From: Sinotaia quadrata
Lineage: Eukaryota; Mollusca; Gastropoda; Architaenioglossa; Viviparidae
Direction: 5' to 3'
Assembly: GCA_028829895.1 (NCBI GenBank)
Contig: CM054183.1
Location: forward strand, 75,937,571 to 76,001,570
Length of the DNA: 64,000 nt
Notes under the pieces: generated by a model
Told to the model about the DNA's origin: nothing
Database searches by the model: none
The model's input: only the letters and a program-made list of their open reading frames with translations
In this document: one piece after another, positions 30,801 to 42,800 of the stretch
How the letters are laid out: every line of letters starts with the position of its first letter
Position numbering within the stretch: position 1 is the stretch's first letter
Made by a program: the position numbers and the translations under genes

Positions 30801-33800
30801 AAACTAATTTATTTTTCTTGTATAATTAGTAGAATAATAAATGCAAACTTCTTAAAACAATCACTCAGTGTAAGCATCATGTAATGTTTAAAAATTAGAA
30901 CTAATTAGTTCTTCTCAGGTAGTTAATAAAGTAATAAATTACAAACTTCTTAAAATAATTGTTTAATCATTCATATAATAGTTACAATTTAAAAATAATT
31001 ACATCCTTCTTATAGAATTAGTAGGATAATTTTACTAAATATAAGAATGAGCATGTAGAACTAAAGAAAAAGTTTCAATGCTTATAATTACACAATTAGC
31101 TTGATTAAGAAATTATTTTTTTTAAAAATTACTAGCAATGATTTGCAACCACTATTCTAAAATGAATGTACATATTCTTGAAATCAAAACCATCTATTCA
31201 AAGAAGAATGATAATTAAAAGTGGCTCTTACTGATGTTAAAAATGTTGGTTACAACATGATATTCAAAATACCTTTTCCTGATCAAAGATCATTTGAAGC
31301 TTCTTGTAATGCTTTACAGCCTGTTCACTCTGTCAAAATTAAAACAAGTTTGTTTTACAATAAAAAGTGACCAAAGAAAAAAAATCACATGCCATTACAG
31401 AAAGAAAGAGAACAAAAAAAGAATAGCATTCACTTGCATAAACTGTGCATGAAGGCATACCTACATGTATATGTGTATATAAATAGAAAATTTCATTTAT
31501 ATGAGCAAAAAATTATAATTATGAAGATAAATACTAATATTAAACATAAATATAATTAACTATAAATTTGAGATGGGGGGGGGGGCACTCTAGGGATTGA
31601 GAGCAGATCCTGACACCTACCCATGTCTGTCCCATGGGATAAACTATATCTTCACACAAAACTTTAACTTCCTAGTTTTCTTCTAGCAGTAATGAATCAA
31701 TATACAGAACATAGACACATTTCCTGCTTTATTTACATTGAACATTAAATAAACTGCTCTTGTATACACAGTTTTCTGTACTTCCAGTACAAATACTCAA
31801 AGTCTTATTTTGATGCAATAAACAACTACTAGGTTTAAGTTTACAGATTTAGATTTAACTTTCCCAAATAATATAACTAAATTATAGGAATTATAATTGT
31901 CATCATTTCTGTCCTTTTGTTTTAAGTCATAATGATGGAATGAGATATAGCTAACAACTGAGTTACTTTACTATATCCATCCAAATATATTTCTCTCAAT
32001 TTTACAAATTTTGATTTCTGATTTAGTTTACAGTTATGAGTATCATTTTTATATCTCATTTCAAATGCTAAAATGTTTTGTTGTATACAACTAATCCTCG
32101 ATGGATCTAAAGAATCCCTAAATTTCCAAAATAAGAAATAATTACAATCATAAATTATCAGATCAAATTAGCACTGGACTGAAACAACTGTTCTGACTAC
32201 TCTTGAGGTCTGTCGAGGTGAATATTAATATGTACAAATTACAGTCATTCTAGACTGTAATGCCTGATTTATCAGTGATCTTGGACAACAATGAATAAAA
32301 GAGAATAGCAGTAATTCATAAAGGTCAAGTAAATTATTTGGACAAATTCTGAAAGAAGGAATATAAGGCCCTGTCTAAATTTTCTTACATTCAACTTAAG
32401 TTGATGTACTGTGTCACAGTCTGATAAAATTGTCCGACTTCGTGACCCACTTGCCTTGTTTACTTCAAATTCGAATATTTGAAACCCTTGGCCCTTTGTT
32501 CAAAGCTTCCTTTTTCTAGGTGCTTCTAGAACAGGTCAAGATGTTATGTAACTTTAGGACCATTGTCCAGTTCTCGAACCAACCACATGCTTGCGAACAG
32601 TCACGTGATACGCAATATACCTTTCTATATATGTACCCACACGCTTCCGCTCCCTCACTTCGAGCACATTTTAGCTAATTCCATCAGCTTACTCGGGTCG
32701 TGAGAGGCAGCCGGCGCCATAGAGAATCAAGGTACCCTTCGACTTCTCTCAAAGGTATCATTTTATTTAATAGTATTTGCCTATGTATTGTTTAAGTATG
32801 TATTTGTGCTATGTATTATATGATTTCCATATACACTTGAGCATGGTTCAGAGAAATAGCTGAAAACCTATATGTTACGGAATATAAATTTATTGTAACC
32901 ATTTTTCCATTTCTGTACTTTAATTTATATTGTTTTAATTCACTAAGAGCCAGAATGCTGCGCTCGATATGAATTCTTCATGTAATTCAATTATTGCGTG
33001 TAATTTAAATTGTAAATTGTGAAGCGCTCTGTCGGCTTGAATTACCCCTTGTATGAACATTAATTTAACGTTGTATCTATTTTATTGCTTCATACGTCAT
33101 GACTGTTAAATGGAACACATGTGAGACGATTATATTTTTTCTAAATCTAATTGTAAGCGACGCGAGGTCGAAACTCTTTGTTCAGCGCATTTAATTGAGC
33201 CATGCCTAGGTAGGACCTGTTAGGTTGAGAATTATATCCAAACACGTTGCATCCACAGGTCGGCTCATGGTTCATGTTTCACCATGCCTCACCTGCATTA
33301 GCTTATTGGTGTAAGCGTGTCGAAATCCACTCTGAGGGCCATGCTGCAAAAATTCCAGTTCCTAGCCACTAACAAAGGGACATCATTCCTTATGCACCAC
33401 GTGTGTCGTTAAAGGGGGACTGAGGGAACGAATCAGCATGACTGAGTGTTGAGACCAAGGATACAAGAATAGAGCTAAGTGCAAAATCAAGTGTACAGAT
33501 CTCAAAGGAACACTTTTCTGGCAATTTAGATTGACAAAAATCAGGCATAGGCGCGTAAAGACAGAGTGAAGACTATTCGCGTTGCATTCGATTTATTGTT
33601 AATTTGTTAAACTTTATTAAATCTTATTTCCTTTGTTAATACCTCTTAGTAGTTGATTTCTATGCACAATAGACCAATTAGATTAATTCTTAGATTTGAA
33701 TGGGGGCGGATGAGCAGAAAGATTGATGACGAGTGCATATTAATTTAGAGGGATTTAACTGTTTTCAAATCTAGCTAAAAGTTCGCAGTTTATTAGTCTG

Positions 33801-36800
33801 TAAATTTGTCGTCTGAACTACAAGACGCACTTTTAATTAGTCAGATAATAAATTGAGCAACCAGTCTGCGTAGAATATGAGAGGAAGAATTAATTATATT
33901 TAAAGTCTTTTAATTATTCTAAGCAGGGTCTTTAAATAAATACTGGAAACGTAACAAGTGGGGGCTCGTCCGGGATTGATATGTATTAAATTGTAAATTG
34001 TAACATTTTTATACATAGGGCGCATCATAACCTAGAAACGAACGAACGAACAGAATTGCCAATTGTTCTTTTGATTTTTGTATCACTGATTTTCTTTGCT
34101 TTTGTTGTGACATGTGCATGTATTCTTTTGCAGAGTAGCGTGCATGTTAGTTAATGTTGATATATTTAAGCGTAGTTAAATATGTCATGTTAGCTATTGA
34201 ATGATTTATTTAGTATTGTGTTACTGAGTACTTCATTGTGAGGAGTCGAAGGTTATACCGCCAGCTAGGAGAGTTATCGGTAGTAACAGACTTCGGACTA
34301 TTATATTTAGGGTGCTAGATATAATGTGTAATGTTGTATGGTAGGAGCCGTGACATTACGAAAGTCTTGGAACAGCGGACACTGTGACAAGCAGGTGAAA
34401 CGTGTAAAGAGTTAACGCGTAATTTATTTCGGAAGGTGTTCTGAGTAAATTAAATAATTTTTGTAAGGTTGTAGCCTAAAAGTTATTTTCGGGATAAGCG
34501 GAGTTATCGCCGACGGTTAAAACACACAATTCACGAGATACATTCTTATTGTAGCCAGCGCGCTAAGACAGTAAAATGGATCGCAAACAGGTTATCGAAG
34601 ACCTGAAAGAAGCCGGTATCATGATAGGATACCAGGGTGACGAACTGACTAGCTACATCAAAACTGAGCTAGAGAAAGCGGAAAAAGCGGACAAAGAAAG
34701 GCAAGAGATAGAAAGAGAAGAACGTATTGCTAATCGCGAACTGAAGAAGTTAGAAGCTGAAAAACTAGCCGAAACTGAAGCTAAACGCATCGCAGCTGAC
34801 GCAGAAGCTAAAAGGTTAGAAGCTGAAAGATTAGCCGACATCGAAACAAAACGTATCGCAGCGGACACAGAAGCTAAACGCATCGCAGCAGACGCGGAAA
34901 TAAAACGGTTAGAATGGGAAGTGAAGAAACTAGAAGTTACCAATCCAAACCGTGACCGCAGAAGCAGTGGTGATTCGCGTTCTAGCGATGGAAATAATCA
35001 CAGTAGAATTGAAAATATCATTCCAAAGATAAATATGGTCCCATTTGATGAGAACAAAGATCAAATAGACGCGTATTTAAAAACGTTTGAAAAGTTAGCC
35101 AGAGCAACAAACATTCCAGCGGAACATTGGGCGATAAATTTATCGGGGTTATTGCAGGGCAGTGCGAAAAACGAGTTCAATAAGCTTAGCGATTCTGAGT
35201 CAGATAATTACGACACAGTCAAGGCCGCATTATTGAAACGTTACAAACTCACAGCAGATACATACCGACGTAAGTTTAAACAGGCCACTAAAGCCAGTTC
35301 AGAGACGCACGCACAGTACATACGACGCGTAGCTGACTTGTTCCAAAGATGGATAGATCTAGCCGAAACTCCACAGACGTACGCAGGTCTTAGGGATGAA
35401 ATGGTAAAAGACCATATTCTCGGGTCATACAAATCAGATCTACTGATTCACTTAGCAATAAGGGAAAAATCTACGCTAGAGGAGATAGGCAACGCCGCCG
35501 ATCGCTTTGATGACGCACATTCTCAATTCTCGAACGCACACGCGAACAACAAGTCTCGACCGAACGAACCGCCGACTCGAAAGGATAAGAAAAATGACGG
35601 GAAGACACCTAGTGAACGCGATGATAAAACATCTAAACCCGACACTAAAAACAAGTCCGACAAACAGAAAGATAAAAAGAATCTTGCATGTTACACTTGT
35701 GGTGATAGTGGCCATTTTTCACGAACATGTCCTGAAAAGAAAACAGCTAAAGTTTACGCAGTAGAAAGTCATACACCTAAAACAGAAAAGTCGAATCGAA
35801 CACCAGTACAGGCAAACGGTCACGATACAATCGCTTTGCTTGATACAGGGTGTGAGCTGGACGCTATTGTAAATGCATCATTAGTTAACCGTACCGACTA
35901 CACAGGGGAGACAATCTCTGTCACCTTTGCAAACGGCGAACAAGACATTTTACCAGTAGCTGAAGTCTCGATTGTTTCAGACTTTGTAGAAGGAACAGTC
36001 AAAGCGGCAGTTATGGAAAACTCACCGCATGACGTGATCCTTGGTTGCAAGTATGTTTTGCCGTGCAAAAAACAAACTTCAACTGAACCACCACTGGTTA
36101 ACGCTGTAACCAGAGCAGCGAGTAGTAAAGACAAATCTGTAACTGCACCGATGTCTGCCGCACCAGCCGTAGATAAAGCAACAGTTAGCGAGATTAAAAT
36201 ATTACAAGCTGAGGACGAAACACTAGACAAGTTACGCAGACAAGCTGTACTTGTTAGTGACGTCAACACTGACGATTCGAATAAGAAAGCGTGCATTATT
36301 CTGAAAAAGGGTTTATTGTACCGCTATTCGAAAGTGGGAGACGAATTTCGGAAACAATTAGTCGTTCCACAAACCAAACGAAATGACGTATTACGATTAG
36401 GTCATGAGAGTCTTTTTGGTGCACACATGGGTGTACAAAAAACAACTAGTCGTATTACAAGTGAGCTTTATTGGCCGGACATCACTGCCGATATCCGTAG
36501 ATTCGTGTTAAGTTGCGACACATGCCAGAGAACACAGTCTAAAAATTCAATCAGACCCGCACCGTTAGGAGAGCCTGAACTGATCAGTGAACCCTACAAG
36601 CGCGTAGCATTGGATTTGATTGGGCCTATAATACCCACATCAACGAGAGGTAATCGATACGTGCTGACCACTATTGATTACGCAACAAGATTCGCCGACG
36701 CAGTACCATTGAAAAATATTGATACTGAAACTGTCGCCGAAGCCCTTTTCGGTCTATGGAGTCGTGTTGGAATTCCTACTGAAATTTTGACAGATCAGGG

Positions 36801-39800
36801 GAGTCAATTCATAGGCAACGTAATGAAGGAAGTAAATCGTTTACTTTCCATCAAACATCTTACTTGCACACCATACCACCCCCAGGCAAATGGTCTGATT
36901 GAAAAATACAATGGGACATTAAAAACAGCACTTAAAAAGCTCGCCACAGATAAACCGAAAGACTGGGACAGATACATCCCTGCCCTACTATTTGCATATA
37001 GGGAGGTGCCACAATCTTCCACCGGGTTTTCACCATTTGAGCTACTTTACGGACGTACTGTACGCGGACCGATGATGATTTTGAAGGCACTTTGGACTGA
37101 TGAAAAGACAGATGACGAAGTTAAGACAACTTATACATACGTCACTGACTTAAGAAACCGTCTTGAAACTATAGGCAAGATAGCACGGGAAAACTTGACG
37201 ATAGCTCAGTCTAGACAGGCAGAATATTACAATAAGCACACCAAACCTAGAGAATTTGAAGTTAATGACAAAGTGTTACTGTTGCTTCCTGAAGCACATA
37301 ACAAACTTCAGATGAAATGGAAGGGGCCCTTTGTAGTTACCGCCAAGCTAGGGGGACTGAACTATAAGGTGCAGACAGGAAAGAGAGAGAAAATCTTTCA
37401 TGTTAACCTACTCAAAAAGTACATAAGCCGTGAGGATCAAACCACTCAAGCTGATTTTGTCGTAGCGACGATAGTTACAGAAGACGAGGGGGATACTGAT
37501 TGCGTCACTGGTACTTTACCAAACTGTCCTCTACAGACGGACGAAACTGTCAAAGACGTTAGGGTAAATGAAGCCTTGACAGAAAGACAGAAAAAAGAAG
37601 TGAATGAATTGCTTAATGAGTTCTCATCTACTCTGACAGACAAACCAGGGTTGACAGACTTAATAGAATTTTCACTGAAGCTGACTGACAACAAACCGAT
37701 ACGTTTGAAGCCGTATCCGTTGCCACACGCTAAGATAGATGACGTTAGACGTGAGATTAAGACTATGCTAGATCTAGGGGTCATAGAGAAGACTGACAGT
37801 GCCTACGGATCACCCATCGTGTTGATTAAAAAACGTGATAACTCGTTCCGTTTTTGCGTAGACTACCGCAAACTCAATCAAGTGACAGAGTTTTGTGCCG
37901 AACCTCTTCCTGATCCGGATCTCATCTTCACTAAGCTAGCTAACGCTCATTACTATACCAAAATAGATTTGTCACGCGGTTTTTGGCAAATCAAGGTCAA
38001 GGACACTGATCGACACATACTAGCTTTCACTACACCAGTAGGAAACTACACATGGAAAGTTATGCCTTTCGGAGTTTCAAACGCTCCAAGCATTTTTTCT
38101 AAAATGATGCGGTCATTGTTAGAACCACTGTACGGACGTGGAGTTGAGAACTTCATGGATGATTTAATTCTAGGCACCCAGACATGGGAGGAGCACTTGA
38201 CACTCTTACGAGACGTGCTAGCCAGATTAAAACAAGCCAACCTCACTGCCCGCCCTACGAAGTGTGAAATAGCACAATTCTCCTTAGACTTCTTGGGACA
38301 CAAGTTGAGTCATGGAACTATGTCGCCAAGTGAAGCTAAGATAGCACAACTTAAGGACACTTCACAACCGCTAACAAAAACACAAGTTAGAAGTTTTCTT
38401 GGTCTTGCTAACTACTACAGAAAATTCGTACCAGATTTTAGTGCCATTGCATGTCCTCTGACTGACTTGACACGTAAGAATATGCCTACAAAAGTAGTGT
38501 GGACTGATGCATGCCAAAACGCTTTTGACACACTGAAATCTAGACTGACTTCAGATTTAGTTGTTAAACTGCCAGATTTGACAAAACCATTCTTGTTAAG
38601 GACTGATGCTAGCAACACAGGATTAGGAGCAGTGTTATTACAAGAACACAATGACACCAAACACCCAGTTGCATATGCAAGCCGTAAACTCACAACTACT
38701 GAACAGAAATATTCCACCAGTGAAAAGGAATGTCTTGCAATAGTTTGGGCCATAAAAAAGTTCGAAAACTATTTGTACGGAAAAACCTTTGTCATTGAGT
38801 GCGATCACCAGCCGTTGGCCTTTCTCGGACAGGCGCAATTTACGAACAGCCGTTTAATGCGTTGGTCTTTGTTTCTGACACAGTATGACGCAAATATTCA
38901 TTACATCAAAGGGTCTTTGAATGTTGGCGCAGATTACATGAGTCGTGCTTGATGCCATCAAGTGCCGGTACTGATAGAATGTTGTTTAATCAATTAACTG
39001 AACCCTACGGATTCCTTCCTGTAGATATGAAATATAGTTGCACACTTTATTTCTAGGAATGTCGAAATTTTTTTTTGTGTAAATTTTTCTTCATTGTGGA
39101 CTTCTACATTTTATCATACATAATTTGTAGGAGGCATTTTATCTTTGGCAAGATAAACGCCTCAAAAGCAAGGGGGTGTCACAGTCTGATAAAATTGTCC
39201 GACTTCGTGACCCACTTGCCTTGTTTACTTCAAATTCGAATATTTGAAACCCTTGGCCCTTTGTTCAAAGCTTCCTTTTTCTAGGTGCTTCTAGAACAGG
39301 TCAAGATGTTATGTAACTTTAGGACCATTGTCCAGTTCTCGAACCAACCACATGCTTGCGAACAGTCACGTGATACGCAATATACCTTTCTATATATGTA
39401 CCCACACGCTTCCGCTCCCTCACTTCGAGCACATTTTAGCTAATTCCATCAGCTTACTCGGGTCGTGAGAGGCAGCCGGCGCCATAGAGAATCAAGGTAC
39501 CCTTCGACTTCTCTCAAAGGTATCATTTTATTTAATAGTATTTGCCTATGTATTGTTTAAGTATGTATTTGTGCTATGTATTATATGATTTCCATATACA
39601 CTTGAGCATGGTTCAGAGAAATAGCTGAAAACCTATATGTTACGGAATATAAATTTATTGTAACCATTTTTCCATTTCTGTACTTTAATTTATATTGTTT
39701 TAATTCACTAAGAGCCAGAATGCTGCGCTCGATATGAATTCTTCATGTAATTCAATTATTGCGTGTAATTTAAATTGTAAATTGTGAAGCGCTCTGTCGG

Positions 39801-42800
39801 CTTGAATTACCCCTTGTATGAACATTAATTTAACGTTGTATCTATTTTATTGCTTCATACGTCATGACTGTTAAATGGAACACATGTGAGACGATTATAT
39901 TTTTTCTAAATCTAATTGTAAGCGACGCGAGGTCGAAACTCTTTGTTCAGCGCATTTAATTGAGCCATGCCTAGGTAGGACCTGTTAGGTTGAGAATTAT
40001 ATCCAAACACGTTGCATCCACAGGTCGGCTCATGGTTCATGTTTCACCATGCCTCACCTGCATTAGCTTATTGGTGTAAGCGTGTCGAAATCCACTCTGA
40101 GGGCCATGCTGCAAAAATTCCAGTTCCTAGCCACTAACAAAGGGACATCATTCCTTATGCACCACGTGTGTCGTTAAAGGGGGACTGAGGGAACGAATCA
40201 GCATGACTGAGTGTTGAGACCAAGGATACAAGAATAGAGCTAAGTGCAAAATCAAGTGTACAGATCTCAAAGGAACACTTTTCTGGCAATTTAGATTGAC
40301 AAAAATCAGGCATAGGCGCGTAAAGACAGAGTGAAGACTATTCGCGTTGCATTCGATTTATTGTTAATTTGTTAAACTTTATTAAATCTTATTTCCTTTG
40401 TTAATACCTCTTAGTAGTTGATTTCTATGCACAATAGACCAATTAGATTAATTCTTAGATTTGAATGGGGGCGGATGAGCAGAAAGATTGATGACGAGTG
40501 CATATTAATTTAGAGGGATTTAACTGTTTTCAAATCTAGCTAAAAGTTCGCAGTTTATTAGTCTGTAAATTTGTCGTCTGAACTACAAGACGCACTTTTA
40601 ATTAGTCAGATAATAAATTGAGCAACCAGTCTGCGTAGAATATGAGAGGAAGAATTAATTATATTTAAAGTCTTTTAATTATTCTAAGCAGGGTCTTTAA
40701 ATAAATACTGGAAACGTAACATACTGTATGGGATATTACTAATAATTATTTGCTATATAATACAAAGAGCATTACAGAATTAATTAATAATTCATATTTT
40801 AAAATCAAAATGTTTATCTGTGCTCAACTATCAACATGGCAATTTTAAAATTAAAATATACACATGCAACTATCAACATTCTGATTTTAAAATAAGGTGC
40901 AAAAGCTGGAGCTAGAGTAATAATGACTAGATCAATGCAGTTAATAGGATACGTATCCATGGTGACTTTTTCATTAGTTTGTTGTTTTTTTTCTTTCCAT
41001 TTAAAATCAGTAATTTTACTTCACTCATTAACTGATTAAATTTAGGCATAAATAAATAACCAAAAATGTGCTGATAGAAATGAACAGCAACAAATGTACG
41101 GCAAGCAAAAAAGTTGAATCTCATCTGTGTCAGTTAAGAATGAGGAGTCAGGGACTAAAATAACAAGGGATTAGAGCAAGCAGTGTTAAAAAATAAATAC
41201 AATGGAATTTCTGACAATGCAAACCTTAAAGAAAAAGGTCTATATGCTTAAGGCAACATCCTATATTGACAATAGGAGATTTCCTCTTGTAATCTAAAGA
41301 AACACATGCTAATGTTTCTGTTGAAATTGCACATTCCATTGTAATCTTAGGCAGTAAGGTACTAAAAGAATACAAACAACTAAATGCAGCTGTTAAAATT
41401 AGGGAATTTCTGGTATTGTAATCTATGAGTGCAGTCAACTAAATGTCTTTGTTAATTTGGAGAATTTCCTATGTTCTAAGGAAACACAGATATCTAAGCA
41501 TAACGGTTGAAGTTATGGAGCTTCCTGTGTTGTAACCAATGGAAACACAATCAACATAATGTAGCTGATGAAGTTATGGGACTTTATGAGTTGTAAACTG
41601 TGGGAATATCATTATCAAAGTGTAGCTTCCTGGTGCAATATTTTAAGGGAACAATCATCTAACATTAGCTGCTTAACATAGATAACATTCTCTATTGCAA
41701 TCTAAAGAAACACAGACAATGAATGTAGCTATAGATACTTAAGTGTGGCTGTTAAGGATTTTGACACTAAAATCTAAATTAAAACACACTAAGTTACTAT
41801 TAGTATTAGGATCTTCCTATGTTGTAATCTAAAAATAACAGTCTTTTAAGTGTTAGGATTTCTTCTGTTGGTAATAATAGAGCACAAGGAACAAAGATTA
41901 ATGATGAAATAAGTGAACTTCCATCATTGTAATCAAAAGAAATACAGTAATGTAAGTGTTTATGTTCAAGTTAGGAGACTTGCTGTGTTGTAATCTAAAG
42001 TAAAGAAACACAGTCATTTAACTGTTAATGTTCAAGTTAGGAGTCTTGCTGTATTATAATCTAAAGAAACACAGTCATTTAATTGTTAATGTTCAAGCTA
42101 GGAGACTTGCTGTGTTGTAATCTAAAGAAACACAGTAATTAAAGTGTTCAAGTTAAGTGACTTCCTATGTCATAATCTAAAGAAACAGAATCAAAGGAAA
42201 TGTAACACAAACAGCGAAGTGTTGCTGTTAAACAACTTTCTGGATTATAATGAAAGGGAACACAGACATCTACAATGTATAACTTCTCCTGATGCTTGTT
42301 TTCCACTGGACTTTTCATTGGAATTGTTTTTTTAAAAAAATGTGCAATTGACTCCTGTTTTGGGATATATGGAAACAACATTGTTTCTTTACTTCAGTTG
42401 GATGTGTAAACTATATTCAATGGAATTTTCACTGGAATTCTTAGAAAAAATGTGCAGTGGACTTCTGTGCTAATTCTAATTTATTGTAAACAATTATGAA
42501 TCTTCACATCTCCATAATCTCACATCTCCACTGTTATTTCTAAGGGCTGGCTATTTTGTGCCTTGACTTTGCAACAAGTGCTATAATTAACATTTATTTA
42601 TTTCACAGTTATATGTGTATATAATTGTAACAAACTCATTTTGTAACAAATAAATTTCAGTGATTTTACTTTATTGTTCCTTTTCCTTTCATGTATACTC
42701 AACAAGTACTTTTCACATGAACTGTAAAAATACATGTATATACATTTGGACTATATTCAACCTGAGGAAATAAGTTTCATTTTAGAAAAAAATCTTAGGA

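Larger units (their letters stand above)
32412..33956 (+). repeat. 5' LTR, 1545 bp
   Basis: Begins TGTCACAG and ends GGAAACGTAACA, so it has the usual TG...CA ends. It is unusually long for an element of this size. A TATATAT box lies near its start and AATAAA signals near its end. No long reading frame inside. Confidence 0.96.
32412..40721 (+). mobile_element. Intact Ty3/gypsy-superfamily LTR retrotransposon with integrase before reverse transcriptase (Gmr1-like)
   Basis: An 8310-bp element: 5' LTR, tRNA-Pro primer site, about 600-base leader, one gag-pol frame, short 3' region with polypurine tract, and 3' LTR. Flanked on both sides by TACTG (32407-32411 and 40722-40726), a 5-bp target duplication. 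LTRs are the same length, and I found no difference in the stretches I compared. Pol order is protease, integrase, reverse transcriptase, RNase H, yet the RT and the GPF integrase module are gypsy-type. There is no env. It inserted antisense into SUR intron 3. Everything needed for retrotransposition appears present, so it may be active or only recently silenced (inference). Confidence 0.96.

Noticed and set aside
34653..38838. Many minus-strand open frames opposite gag-pol
   Set aside because: They mirror a strongly supported plus-strand gene and have no homology of their own.
38953..39163. env gene after gag-pol
   Set aside because: Only about 210 bases remain before the polypurine tract, with no open frame of useful length.
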